A stretch of 64,000 nucleotides of DNA from Austropuccinia psidii (taxonomy: Eukaryota; Basidiomycota; Pucciniomycetes; Pucciniales; Sphaerophragmiaceae): assembly GCA_023105745.1 (NCBI GenBank), contig JALGQZ010000001.1:49227662-49291661 (forward strand). Direction: 5' to 3'. Position 1 is the first letter of the stretch; each line of letters starts with the position of its first letter. The notes beneath the pieces are model-generated. The model was not told the origin of the DNA. It made no database searches and saw only the letters and a list, made by a program, of their open reading frames with translations. The position numbers and the translations under genes are program-made. Shown piece by piece: positions 32,186-44,516 of this stretch.

Positions 32186-34030
32186 TAATGGAAAAATATA
32201 AAACCTTAAAAGCTTGATCTCTTATTATTGGTTTGTGATAATAATAATAGCTTTTGAAAGCAGAAAGTTTCATTTTTCAGATGATCAAATTTACAGACCA
32301 ACTTTTTCAGTTATTGTTTATATATTTGTGGCCTTCTTGTACTTCATTTGGTTTAATTAAGGTTAAATATGTGTATTTTACTATTCTCTTGGATATTTAT
32401 AGTATGATTTTGAGTTTGATACTTGTTACCTGTATTTAAGTAACAGGCTGGCCAAGTTATAAAACAATAAATAAATACATTTAGAAATCACTTCATTAAG
32501 GTAAACAGAAAAAGCACAAAATTAAGAATTAAATTCATTTCAGAAATTAATATATACTCAAATTGATTGGGGAAAGGTTTCAATACTGAACTTATCTTGG
32601 GCTTATATATAGTGTATAATCACAAGGAGCATGTCACTGTAATATTATTTCAAGAGATATTTGTGGGAGGAACATTAACTCATTCAGTATTTAACAAGAA
32701 TATCTCACTTATGGAAGTAAAATTGAAAGCTTTTGCGTGCATATTTAGTTGATAAAGCTGTGAAAGAAACCTGCATATGTTATTAGACAACTGCATTAAT
32801 TGTAAAAATTCTTTTCTTTTCCAAATAAAACAATTACAAACCTTCTTGAGTGATCAAACACCGTAACACTGGAACAAATCATATGTGAGTTATTCTCAAG
32901 TCCCTTACATCAATTAACCTATGGGAGTTCAGTTGGTATGAGTGAATTTCATATGATTGCATAACTTTTTCACAAGTTTCAGAATTAATATAGCTTAAAA
33001 GAATTAACAAATAATTTATATCAGACTGCACCTTATTTCAATATTCTATATATATACATTAAGAATTCCGAAATCTCACTTCCTCGTGAAGCTTTTACAT
33101 GTCTTAAATGTATTCATACCATGTTTTATCGATAATTGAAATTTCCTCAATATGTCATTTTCTATAATCACACAAAATTTTTAAAATTATCAAAAAGTAA
33201 ATTTTTTTGAAAAAAAAGTATCTCATTATAAAAAAACTTCTTTCTTTCTTTTTTTTTGATCTTGTAAATAAATCAAAGCTGCTATTTAATTTATTAAATC
33301 CATAAAACATTTTTAGAATGAAACTTTTCTAGAAGCTATGTCTTACCCACCACTTTTGGAAGGGCTTAGTGGTCTTAGAGAATTTTACTTGATATTTTGA
33401 GGCTTCAAGAAATGTAGAGTATTAATGAATGATAGCACTTATTGATAGAAAATGAAAAAAGAATTACAGAAACTTTGAGATGATACCTTTCTGAAGCTCA
33501 AAATATTCTATTTCTGTTTGAACTGTTTGGAACAGTTTCCCAAAAAATGATTTTTTCTACTTTTCAAAGAACTTTTTGAGAATTGTTTTGACATTTTAAG
33601 TTCCTCTTCCAGTTTACAAAAACACCATCAATAATTGAAATAAAATAGAGGCACTATGTGAGAAAAGATGAAAGGGAAATAAGGCTGGCAAGACAATTCA
33701 AAAATTGAATTTGAGGAAATTATTACTCTCTGATGGAATTTTAGATCCTTAATTCCTTATATTTGTTATTACATTCCCCTAAACCAATTTTATGATCAAT
33801 TTTTTGAAAGGTCATTTCCATGGTTTTTTTGGAAACAGAAGGTTTTTTATTTGTGTGCTTTTTTGAAATCTATGCTTCCTAAAAAACAATTTGAATATTT
33901 CTAATTTTAATGAGTTTTAATATTCAAAGGAGAGAATTCAATTTGTATTAGAAACATTACATTACAAATGAGAATTCTATTAGTAGAAAACATTTTTAAT
34001 CAAGAATTATTAATTTCTTACCCAAAGGCC
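32186..34030. repeat. Gene-free older repeat, matches 60118-60770
   Basis: No supportable gene. From about 33110 the sequence aligns by eye with 60118-60770 (shared blocks such as TAATCACAC, AATCCATAAA and GAGAATT..TAGTAGAAAACATTTT), so it is part of a repeat also present at the right of the window. 32186-33110 shows AT-rich sequence with two ORFs of 61 codons that have no visible domain. Confidence 0.5.
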
Positions 34031-34035
34031 TGACC

Positions 34036-37000
34036 CATCACTGGGGATCTTGGGGAAAACAAGAGTGGCCTGGAACTCAGGAATGAAGAAATGACTTGGA
34101 GGGGTCCAAAGAAATAAAGGAAATAAATAAGGGGATATTTCTTTAACAGGAAAGGAAGGCAATACAAGATATGCCAAAATAAGAAGGAAGCCAAAGGCCA
34201 AAGATAATAAGAGAAAGCCAATGTCCAAAGAGACAACCAAATTAAACCTCAATTCATTGTTTCAACCTGCCAGAAAGAACAATGGAATTAGTAAAGTATA
34301 TGACCACCAATATCCACTGAAAGGTTTAGAAAAATGTGCAAATGACTGACTTAAGACTATCAGTATTTACTTCAAGGATGGAAAAGAAAATAAGTAAAAA
34401 TATAAATCCAATATATTAATTAACTGGGGACAAATCCCCCAGGGGTGAAAAGGTGGCCAGTGTATGTGAAACACTGAAAGACTGATCTTTGAAGGGTAGT
34501 CATCCAACTATATTGACTGAATTGCATCAATAAAGATCTGGCCATCTTTAAATTTAAACTGTGTGTCTTGAATTCCCAAAGTGGAATATGCATTGTCCCA
34601 AAAGGGCCAATGCTGTGAACCTTGGGGTATATTTTACATACCCAAATAGGCCACAATTATCTTAAAAATAAATTCCAAACTATGCATAATCCATAATTCA
34701 TGCATATATCCAAAATTCATAATTTTTAATTTTAGAAAAGATGAATAACTTTTTATTGAGTAAGTAAATCCATGGATTTAAGGCCAGAGTTGGATTATAC
34801 ACAAAAATTCACCTCCGGTAGCTCTATAAAGTGAATAAGCTCAAATCAACTCTTGAGGTGGTAATATGGAAAATACTTCAATGCCACATAAAATATCTGT
34901 GAAAAGTTTTGTTTTGTTCAATTTCCCGCCAAAATAATGGGAATGTGAGAAATCCCAAGTTACATATACACTAAGAATAGTGTTATGCATGTTTTGGGAA
35001 TTTAATATTATGGTATTCTTAAATGCACTTTGGGTACACCCATAGTGGATATCTCACTTTAAGCTCAAAATTCTGTTTTGGACATAAAAAATAGGCAAGG
35101 GGGACAAAAGACATCAAAGAAAGCCAGGGTACCCAACTTCTGAGGCCTCTGAGGCGTGGACAGCTCCAAATCTTGGATCCATGGCTGATCTTTGGCAAAT
35201 TAGTAAGCTAAAGCCTTTTTGGAACTTGGTTACTATGTTACAAATTCAGTAAATCATAAGAAAATAGCAAATAACCTGCTATTTTGACATGCCAAGGAGG
35301 TAAAGAACAACTTAAACTCCTGTAACCATGTAAATTCTTAATGACTTACCATGGAAAACCCCCCAAAAAGTAATTAGAGACCTTGCTGGACTAGTATCCA
35401 TTGATTTACCTCATAGCAACCAGCCATATACTGCTATTTGCAATTCTACGTAGAATTGAGGTAAAAACTTCAAAAATTCATTAAAATTACAAGTCTTAAT
35501 GAATCTTTCTGAAACTTTCAGGAAAAATTAGTAACTTTCTAATTCATATAAAAACCCAAAATAATTAGACTTCTATATGTAAAATTAAAAGTTTTACCTA
35601 CAGTCCATTTTTGATGATTCCACGTGAAACACAGAACCTTTAAAAATTTACAGAAAATACATTCTTTGATGAAATTTCCAATAACATTGATAAATTTGAG
35701 AAATCAATGATTATTTTTGAATAAACGAAGATTTAAAGTGGTTACTCCTTTTATTCTTAACCATAAATTGGATGGTAGTCACATAAAAGCTTCAATTAAG
35801 TAATTATGATAATCTTACGTGACAACAGATGATGCAATCAATAATCCAAAAAAGGTTTATTGTTTTCTCAATCACTGGTATTTCAGTTTGCTCCATGGCA
35901 TGCCTCTGTGAGCTGTCTTAGACTTAATAGAGGCCTCCTCTTGCCGTTTTTTCCACATCATCACATTATTATATTATACCTTTATTACCAAACAAGTAAT
36001 TATTAGTTAAAACTATTTTTTAAGTGTTTTATTCTTTCAAAAATCTATCAGAAAGACGTGAAATCATAGAAATCAACTATATTGTGTTGCAATACTGTTA
36101 TAAATCAATCTTCATCCATTAAATCCACAATTCCATGTCAAAGTTCTCTACTATTATCTTCTAAAAGGTTCATTGGATTAATAGTCAGTAATTTATCTTA
36201 ATTCTGGAAGTTTTTCTCTAGTAATAGTTTTCTGAAAGAATTATCTTTAAAGTTATTCTTGTAAAAGATAATTATATATTAAAATAATTTTTTTATTTTA
36301 ATAAAAGAAGTTTTTATTATTGAATTCTTATTGTAATTTATTCCTGTAGACAATAAGTGCTTACTGTTATATTTCATAAGAACAGTCATAGTACTGTTGA
36401 TTGATAGTAATATTATCAAACGTTTCATAGACACACCTTACAAATTCCATACAGGTTCCCTGGAAACATCCTATACAGAAAAGTGCAATTGGCCAAGGAG
36501 TTCTTCTTGATGTGGAAAAACCCTTGAAATAACCCCTTGAAGAATCCTGAAGTGAAATAACAACACCTGGAAATCCAGGGAAATGGGGTCCTTGAATAAC
36601 CTTCTGGTTACCACCATAAATTATAAGACTGAAGGGCTGGAGTCCACCTTTGAAATTGGTGGTGAATTTGAGGACTTGGTTTGGAATGGAATAATTGAGT
36701 CCTGCAAAAATTTCCATTGAATTTATGAGGAAAAATGGTGCATAATGGTATATAAGACCATACATGTACCACTCCTGGTTCTCACAGATTTGGGTGCATT
36801 TGAGTTGGGCCAGGGGTTTCCCTGATCCTGAGGGGGCACCCCCTGATTGAAGGTGGCTGATGTCCTCTGATGATTTCCAGAGGCCATGGCTTGGGCCTTT
36901 AGTCCTTGGGCCCTTGGGCCAATTTGAGGTTCTTGTGGCTTTTGGCCATTTTGGATCTCTTGAAGTTTTGGCCAAAGACAGCCTCAGGTGGGGCTGCTGA

Positions 37001-37402
37001 CCTATCCCCTTGTCCCCTTTTGGCCCCATTGGAATTGGGCCAAAAGGGGCCTAATTTGTACCACAGCCCACAGTATGAAGACCATAGAAGCTTTAGGGGG
37101 CCTAAATGGCCCAATTATGTCATTTAGGGCTCAAAGCCCTTGAGGGGCCAGAGGCCTCTGGAAGGATAAATGACCCCCACACCCCCAGAAATAAGGTATT
37201 GGCCTGGGGAGTGGTGGGATTTAGAATGGAGTTCTGTGGCCATGAATTGCCATGAACAGCGGATATTGCCAAAAGGCCATCTCCTGATATGAGGTATCAA
37301 ATGACTTAAGATTGAGGTTATGGCCAAGTTGGCCATATGTTGATGGAGGCTTGAGTTTCCATAAACACCAATTGAGAGGGTTGTTTTCACAGGGTTGTGA
37401 TA
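34036..37402 (+). repeat. Solo LTR family C, interrupted by a family D LTR
   Basis: Matches the C LTR at 7263-10892 at both ends (CATCACTGGGG.. and ..GGTTGTGATA, decayed forms of TGTCAC / GTGACA). It is flanked by an imperfect duplication TGACC / TGACA. Removing the D insertion leaves about 1530 bp. The homologous site at 60766-60775 lacks the insertion and joins the two flanks directly, which supports these ends. ORFs in the GC-rich part (36367-37412) are not conserved. Confidence 0.8.
34614..36442 (+). repeat. Solo LTR family D (1829 bp)
   Basis: TGTGAACC..CCTTACA with an imperfect 5-bp duplication AATGC / AATTC. It matches, in reverse, the LTR at 57890-59803. Its termini resemble those of families B and B2 (TGTGA-CCTT.., ..TTTCATAG-C-CACCTTACA), so these families belong to one lineage. 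Confidence 0.85.
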
Positions 37403-38568
37403 TGACACTCATAAACGTAAGTAATGAGAAAATGGACTATTTTTGATAAAAATTTGTATTTAGATTTGATCTTATTAATTGAGCTGATGAAGACTTCCAG
37501 GAATATTAATTTTTTTAATGAATATGCCATATATTGGTAGATGTGGCTTCAAAATATATCTTATTAAAAGTATTATTAAAGTTCAATTTATCCACTTTTT
37601 AAATGCAAAATTGAAAATCACTAGGTCCCAAGTATTTATGACCTCATTCAAAAGATAAAAAGATTCAAAAATATCTATCATGTAATTTCTAGTGGAGATT
37701 TTAAATTATAAGTCTTTATTGATTAAATTATCTTAATCCTGAGGAATGCATGATTCAATTCATTATTCTCAAATTTCTGATAAAAAATGAGCTGTATTTA
37801 TTTTATTAATAATTCAGAAGAAAATATTTAATAGAAAGGGTGTTCACATATATTTATTGATACTTGAGCTCAGTTCAATATCTTGAAAGGTAACAAAGAT
37901 CAAGTAACCATTTAGTAATTCTATATGAAAGCTTACAATCAGGCATATTCTGGCTAGATTGTGTAATATTAAAAATAAATTTTGAGCTCAGATCCCTTAG
38001 CTACATAGCCTTTTTATCTTTATTCTGATTTAGCATGTAATATTTATGTGAAAATTGTGTATCAATGTGGTAATAACTGTGTTAAATTTCCTTTCCTTAT
38101 TGAAATTCAAGTTTTCAAAATTGGCTGTTAACTCCTGGATCATGGTTTTATCAACAGGACACATCATTCTTCAGCCAAAGAATTATCTAAAACAGTAATT
38201 AAAGAAAATAATTATTTAACTAATGGTAATATACTTTGAATAAAACGGTATGATACCTTTTTTTCACCGTTTTTTATATGATAAATATAAAATTAATTAT
38301 GGTATAATACTATTCTTCCTTTAGTATCAATAGGAGGTAATAGTTCCTTATTTTGTTTCTGAGAATATATTTAGCTGAAGTTTAAGCTATGCTCCCTTAT
38401 TGTTTTTGAATAAATCTCTAAAAGAAAGGAACTATAAAAAATAAAAATATATTACAATAGAATAAATATGCAAATATGTGATAAATTCAAAGCTCATACG
38501 GAATTTGACTGTTTTTGTAATCAATTTCTCCATAGAATTTGCAGGTTCAGAGTTGAAAGGTGAATAAT
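37403..38568. repeat. Gene-free older repeat, matches 60772-61925
   Basis: AT-rich, no gene. It aligns by eye with 60772-61925 along its length (for example the block around ATTTAGCTGAAGTTTAAGC). Its right part (38280-38550) also matches 48450-48750, so at least three copies occur in this window. Confidence 0.55.
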
Positions 38569-38641
38569 GAGCACTAAGGAACTCGAACCGTCATGGTTGA
38601 CATTCATGCTTTATGCTCTTTCCCAATTGAGCTATGTGCTC
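38569..38641 (-). tRNA. tRNA-like sequence, probably a pseudogene
   Basis: 73 nt on the minus strand. The acceptor stem pairs 6 of 7 (GAGCACA with AGTGCTC), the D arm is perfect (GCTC / GAGC), box A (TAGCTCAATTGG) and box B (GGTTCGAGTTCC) are good, and the T stem has one C-C mismatch. The anticodon stem does not pair well (two of five), so I cannot assign an anticodon. Element A2 inserted 3 bp upstream of its 5' end. Confidence 0.4.
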
Positions 38642-38644
38642 ATT

Positions 38645-40075
38645 TGTCAGCCTGTGACTCAAAACCAGAGCACAAGCATGACAGCCAAAATACCATAAAC
38701 CAATGGTATAGCCAAAATACCACCAAAACATGGAACTGAGCCAAATTAGCTCAAAAGGTATCAAAAGAAAGAGGAAAATCACCTCTTCCTGAAAATATAA
38801 GTCCCATCACCATAGGACAAGAAATAACAAAGTTATTCCTGCTCAAAGTTAGTGCTGAGCATAAACCTTAATTTTCACCTCTCATCTAAAATCTAGAAGG
38901 AGAGGCTTAACCCCATCAAATGGGTACTCAAAATGAAGCTCTAAGCCAGGGATATCCAATGGTACCAGCCAAACTGAGCTAGCACCAGTATTAATTGAGT
39001 TATGGTCAAATTCAGACCAAATAAGGGTGAACAAAACATTCACCTCTCACCTAACTTTTACAGTTTTAGTGTGAGATACCTGAAGTGGGGTCTTTTTGGA
39101 AAGAGCACAATCAGGGCTATCTGATGGTGCCATCCATTTCCTCATAACTCAACTACAACAGAAGCTATTGGCCAAACAAGCTTAATACAGCTTTTGACCA
39201 GACCACGCCAATGTACAAAAATACTTGTACATGGGATAACTTTGTCATATTTAATGATAACCATGTCAAGTTGGGTACCATTGTGTAGAGCCCATACAGA
39301 GCTATTCAATGAACCAACTTTGAGCTTGATATCTCAAAACCTGACAGAGTTATGACCATTTTAAGGTCAAAATCCCACCTGCTGTCAGATACAGCCTTAC
39401 CATGGGATAATATCCCATAACCATGAATATGAGGTGTCAAATAGACAAAGAAGCATGTTTTTACTTCAATACCTCATATGTCAGTCAATACTGGGGTCCC
39501 ATACAGTTTCTGTACAGCATTCTACGCGTCATACACGTCAGAATCAGGCTGTGAAGTCCCCAGGTGAAAATTTTCACCCTGTATTGGTGAAAACTGCCCA
39601 GATGTGGTTTCAAAACCACATCTGAGCCCAATACAGGGTATACAGGCTGTTTGCAAACCACAAGCCTGTCATAGAGAGTGAAAAATCTTCACTTCCTCTA
39701 CATGGAAAGGTCTAGCAGCCTTTCCACCCCAATTTCAGGATAAAAGGAGGGCTTTTCACAGCCAAAATCCTCTCCTCATCCTGCTCTTGAATAACCTACG
39801 TAGTAAACTGTCAAAAACAGTTTTACTCTTGGTTAAATAATCAGGTATAATTATAATCTTTAATTATTGTAGACTTTATTATTGTAATCCAACAGATAAA
39901 GCCTGCACCCAGGGTTCTCAATAGCGCTCACCACCCCTATTTCTCAATAGTAGAACCCTTTTATCTTATTATAAACCTTTATAAATCTTTTTTTAAATCA
40001 TTTTCTGTCGTGTCACATACACAGTTAAAGCTGTAATTAGCCTAGTTATACCTTTATCATAGTATCATCCTGACA
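38645..40075 (+). repeat. 5' LTR of A2
   Basis: 1431 bp. It carries a palindrome cluster at 39390-39640, a TATA-like GGATAAAAGG at 39738-39747, and an ATG-free stretch from 39715 to the LTR end that continues to 40118. A 63-codon ORF (39434-39625) is present in every A LTR but starts with GTG and is not called. Confidence 0.94.
39738..39747 (+). promoter_or_regulatory. Putative TATA-like element of A2
   Basis: GGATAAAAGG, repeated in the 3' LTR near 47986, is the best TATA-like site upstream of the ATG-free leader. Start site unverified. Confidence 0.35.
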
Positions 40076-40077
40076 TT

Positions 40078-40093
40078 TTGGGGGCCTGGCCGT
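40078..40093 (+). other. Putative primer-binding site of A2
   Basis: TTGGGGGCCTGGCCGT is reached 2-3 nt after the LTR end. It is the same block as in A1, B2 and the B2-like fragment despite their otherwise different LTRs. Confidence 0.5.
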
Positions 40094-40118
40094 GTTTTTG
40101 ACTTTTTGGACCTTACAA

Positions 40119-40668
40119 GTAAGTCTTTTCTCTTTTTTATGACTTATTAACACATTGTTTTATCCTTTTTTAGGCGTAATTTCTATTTAAATATATATAT
40201 TTTATATATATTTACCTTTTTTTTATATACTCATAATATAAGAGTATTTTTTACGTGGTTAACACCCACAGTAATTTATTATTTTTGGCATGTTTTGCAT
40301 ATAAAAACACATAAGCCACTAATAAAGTCCTGTATTCTTGACTGAATAAGGACACCTCTGACTGAAAAACCATCAGTTGAGGCGTGGTCAAGTGTATTGT
40401 TAAGTCAATAACACTTGTATACAAACCACCTTTACAGAATACACTTGCAAACCACAAGTGTATCTGAGGTATACTGACACACAAACAGTGTGACAGGACA
40501 CCATAAGCTGTATTTTTGACGTGAAATTGTTAATTCAATTACACTGTCATTATACAAGGGCATACTGTAATAATATACAAGCCCAGAGGCCATTCTTAGA
40601 CGTGCAAAACCAGCCTTTTAAGAAGTCTTAACTGACATAAGCCCCCTTTTTTTCCTGTTTTGATTCAG
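40119..40668 (+). other. Predicted intron 1 of A2 leader (start-codon forming)
   Basis: Donor GTAAGT after ..CTTACAA; acceptor with a long pyrimidine tract (CTTTTTTTCCTGTTTTG) and ATTCAG before TGGAAGAAAAC. The 550 nt contain ATGs, while the 404 nt upstream of the donor contain none. Splicing creates ATG-GAA-GAA-AAC. Confidence 0.5.
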
Positions 40669-40968
40669 TGGAAGAAAACTACATCCCACTTGAAACCCAG
40701 TCACAGGCCAACACACCAGTGACACCCTCAGAACCAGAGGGCAGCAAGGGTAAAGGAAAAAGGCTTAGTGAAGGCCTCATTACAGCCAAGAAGTGGACAC
40801 CAATAGCCACTCAGAGGAGTAGAAAACCACGAAACTCTGCTTCAATACAAGGTAAACCAACCTTAACCACTTGTACAGGGAAGATTACAATTATTAACCC
40901 AGTTGTAACCTCCAAAGGCAAACTGCCCAAATCAGCAGATAACAAATTTGTACAAGGCACAGTCAAAG
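40669..40968 (+). CDS. First coding exon of the A2 accessory/Gag precursor
   Basis: Encodes E-E-N-Y-I-P-L-E then a Ser/Thr/Pro/Lys-rich segment, identical to A1 at the protein level as far as I can see. The start codon is predicted to form by splicing to 40118; in the genome the frame begins with GTG. It is followed by predicted intron 40969-41036 (GTAAAT..CTCAG, 68 nt, phase 1). Retention ends in TGA at 41013-41015. Confidence 0.5.
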
Positions 40969-41036
40969 GTAAATACCCTAAGAACATAAAGTTTTTGACT
41001 GCTTGCAAAAACTGATATGTCCCCTGCATACCTCAG

Positions 41037-42322
41037 AGACCTTGGCTTCCAAAGGAACCAGCCAGAGGATAGAGCAGGAATGTCTAGAACCAGAAGACCT
41101 GAAAGAAGACACAATGGACAGTGGTGGATGGCAAAACAATGAGGGAGATAATATCAACCTTGCCATTCACACTCCAATTCAACAGAAACCTCAAACCAGA
41201 GGACTGGAAGGATATCGATCAAGTTCTTCAAATCCACCAACTCCTCAAAGATTTGTTTCAATGGAGCATGGAAAACAAGAGTTTCAACATAGCAACTCAC
41301 TGGGCAGAACTGGGATCAAGTTGCCAGAAGATCTGTCTCAAAGAGATAGACTTCAAGGACCTTATGGTAATCACCAAGGGTTGGAACCCTACCAGGCAGC
41401 ACAGACTCCTGGAGGCAAGGGCACAGAGGATAAGGGAGAACCAAGCCACTATCCAAGCTATAGAAGAACAGTTAACCCAGACAGGGCCTACTCAGATTCC
41501 TTCAGGTTCACAAGGAGCAAGCCAAATCAGCTCTCCAGTGGCTTCACACCATTCAGAAACCAGCAGATCAGTGGCCAAGAGTCACCATTCTTCACAATTC
41601 CAGGAAGTTTCCAGGAGAAGACAAGGCAACAAGGGCAAGAACAAATCCTCCTTCAAACAGAGGAGGAAAGAGTCAGACCCCATGATCCAGAAGCTGTTAG
41701 ATTTGGTAAAAGAAGTACACAAGAACCAGAAGTAGTTGTATACCACTCTAGAATCAGTAGTCCTAGTAATAGAAACTTTACCCCCACTCAGACTGAAAAT
41801 AACATTATCACATCTGAGAGCAACATCAACAGTGACACACTGTGGTTGCAAATGTCCCAATATGCTGAGCAATCTGCAAAGGTGGCTGCAGAATTTTCAG
41901 CTGCGCAAGAGAGGATGAGAAAACCTCAAGCCTCATTGGAGCAGATAGTTAAAAACCTTCAGGAAGGATATGCTCAACTGAGCAAAGCCTCTGAAGAAAC
42001 CAACAAGAGACTGAATCAAGTCTCTGAAGAACAACACCATAGGAGCAGGGACAGGCAGTGTCTGAACCAAGACATCAACAAATTGTTTGATGCCTACCAT
42101 AGCTTAAAGCCCCAACCACAAGGCCAAGCTATGGAGAATCCATATCAACCAGATGACATCAAACCAGATGCCATGTTGTTGAATAAGGCAAGATCTCCAT
42201 CACAATACCAGGATGGAGATGGCATGTCTTATTCAGAGAAGGAAGCCTTGAAACAGCTTCCTGAGGCCTCAAACTACCCAAATCCTCTGGATCAGGAGAA
42301 TTTGATCATATGGAACTCATAG
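41037..42322 (+). pseudogene. A2 Gag N-terminal region, frameshifted
   Basis: In A2 a 2-nt deletion near 41110 (A1 has two extra bases there) fuses the beginning of the alternative frame ('ETLASKGTSQRIEQ') to the Gag frame ('SGGWQNNEGDN'). The original gag ATG at 41080 therefore runs into a stop after 20 codons. The Gag part continues through the residues that are stops in A1 ('DTLWLQMSQYAEQSAKVAAEF') to a 1-nt deletion near 42275 and a stop at 42322. Confidence 0.75.
41121..41735 (+). pseudogene. A2 copy of the overlapping accessory ORF
   Basis: The 204-codon frame matches the second exon of the A1 accessory ORF with about 10 differences, of which six are conservative (M/I, D/E, L/I, L/V, K/R, H/Q). 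The upstream 2-nt deletion disconnects it from the spliced exon, so the product is probably lost in this copy, yet the frame itself has no stop. Confidence 0.6.
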
Positions 42323-43167
42323 ATTATATTGATGGACTCTTCATTGATGTACCCAGCATACCAGATTACTGGATTACTGCTAGACTGAATACTGCATTTA
42401 AAGGTCATGCAAGTATATGGTACACAGAAATGAAAGAAATCCATGGCAGAAGAAATTGGCCATGGTGGAAGAGTCAAATAATCCAAAAGTACAGTAATGG
42501 AACTTGGATATGGCAAAAGACCATGTCATTTGAAAATGACAAATACTCTGTGGACAAAGATCCATATGAGTGGTGTCTCAGACAGTCTAAAAGACTTAAA
42601 TCCATTGATCCTCAGATGAACATCCAGATGAGGAATCACAAACTTCTGACACAACTGCCAGGAGAACTAGACCATGCAGTGAAATGCAGATGCAACCAAA
42701 ATTGCACTCTAGATGACATAGCCAATACCTTACAAGACATAAGGAAAAGGACTAATATAGGGAAATTGACCCCATATAGAAGCAATAGTTTCAAAGAGAA
42801 ACAACCTTTCAGGGTAGAGTTTTAAGACAAACCCAGAGAAAGAGTGGCAGAAGTGGCAAAGAAGAAGAATTCTTGTCACAATTGTGGTTCATCAGACCAC
42901 TATGCCAACAACTGTCCAAAAGCAAAGAAGAAAGTCTATGCTATAGAAAAAGTCCCTGAAGAAGAACCTCCAACAGAGGATTCTGAATCAGACTCTATGG
43001 GAGATGCCATCAGAGAACTATCTGATGATGATCAAGACCCAAGAGAGGAACTTCTAGTGGAATACCAAGAGGAAACCCCATTGGAAATCCAGGATATACA
43101 GTTGGAAGCAGGCATGCCACAGGATACTGCCAACAAGAACTTGTGCAAACACACACAAGATGCATAA
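42310..43167 (+). pseudogene. A2 Gag core and CCHC knuckle
   Basis: From 'MELIDYIDGLFIDVP' through the Gag core, broken by TAA at 42823-42825 (A1 has AAA), then 'NSCHNCGSSDHYANNCPK', a CX2CX4HX4C knuckle near 42870-42920, and an acidic linker. It ends at TAA 43165-43167, where A1 has CAA. Confidence 0.88.
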
Positions 43168-43194
43168 ACATTCCTGGTTACACCAACCAAAGGA

Positions 43195-44475
43195 ATGGCA
43201 TATATACATGGAACAGCCACAAAAATGACTGTATGTATTGACAATGCTCAGCACCCACTGATCATTGACAGTGGAGCACATTGCTCCATAGTGGCCAGAA
43301 ATTATCTGGATAGCCACTTCCCAAACTGGGAAAAACAGCTCTTGCCCACTAAGGCAAAGAACTTTAAGAGTGCATCTGGAAAGATGACCTCTATTGGGAC
43401 AATTATCAAAGAGATAATTATACCCCACAGAAAGGGTAATATCAGACTCAACCCAGAGTTTGTAGTGCTTGAAGATGCCCACATCCAAGGGTTTTTACTG
43501 GGAACAGATTACCAGAGGATGTATGGCATAGATACTTACAATAGTAAAAATAGGCATATTACCATTGGTACTAACAAGGAAAAGAAATTTTCTCTTGATA
43601 TATACCAGATATCTTCTCAGGACCCACTGGAAGAACTTCTGAAAGAATTCAGAGAGGGACAGTTTAGCACTACCCTCACCAGTAAACAAAAGCGAAGTTT
43701 CCTGAAGATGCTGAGGAAGAATAGACCAGCATTTGCCATTGGTGAAGAACCATTAGGCAAGATCAAAGGCCATGATATAGAACTATATCTGGATGTAGAA
43801 AGGCCTTATCCACCCATGTTAAGGAGACCTCCTTACCCAGCAAGTCTGGAGACCAGGAAAGAGATTGAGAAACATATCAATGAACTCCTGGACATGGATG
43901 TCATTACGAAGATTGGACAGAATGAAATAGTGGAAATCACCACTCCTGTCCTGATCACCTGGCATGATGGCAAGTCTAGATTGTGTGGAGATTTCAGAGC
44001 CCTGAATAACTACACAAAAGCAGACAGGTACCCAATACCAAGGATACCTCATGCCTTGGATAAGCTAGCCAAAGCCAAATACATAACCAAGATGGATTGT
44101 ATGAAAGGTTTCGACCAAAATGGAGTTAAACCAAACTCCATGAAGTTGCTCAGAATAATATGCCATATGGGCATATATGAGTACACCAGGATGCCATTTG
44201 GCATCAAGAATGCACCAGCCCACTCCCAAAGGATGATGGACACCATATTTCAAGAAGAAATAATGGAAGGCTGGATGGTAGTGTATATTGATGATATCAT
44301 TATATACTCAGAGACATGGGAAGACCATGTACAATACATAGACAGAGTGCTAAGTAAATGTACACCCATCAATCTGAAAATTTCACTTCAAAAGTGTAAT
44401 TTTGGCCAACAAGAGCTACTAGCTGTAGGACACAAAGTCTCAGGCCTTAGTCTGGCAATTGACCAGAACAAATAG
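43195..44475 (+). pseudogene. A2 protease and reverse transcriptase
   Basis: Same frame as the Gag core. Protease shows I-D-S-G-A-H near 43264-43282 and 'GFLLGTDYQRMYGID'. RT follows with 'RRPPYPAS', '[13 protein letters not shown]', '[11 protein letters not shown]' and Y-I-D-D at 44284-44295. A lost G after 'AIDQNK' shifts the frame to a stop at 44475; RNase H continues in another frame. Confidence 0.92.
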
Positions 44476-44516
44476 CAGCAGTACTGCAAAAGCCAGTACC
44501 AAAGAAAATCAAAGAG

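Noticed and set aside
39434..39625. 63-codon ORF present in all four A1/A2 LTRs
   Set aside because: It begins with GTG, its repetition follows from LTR identity, and it sits on the palindrome cluster; no sign of selection as protein.
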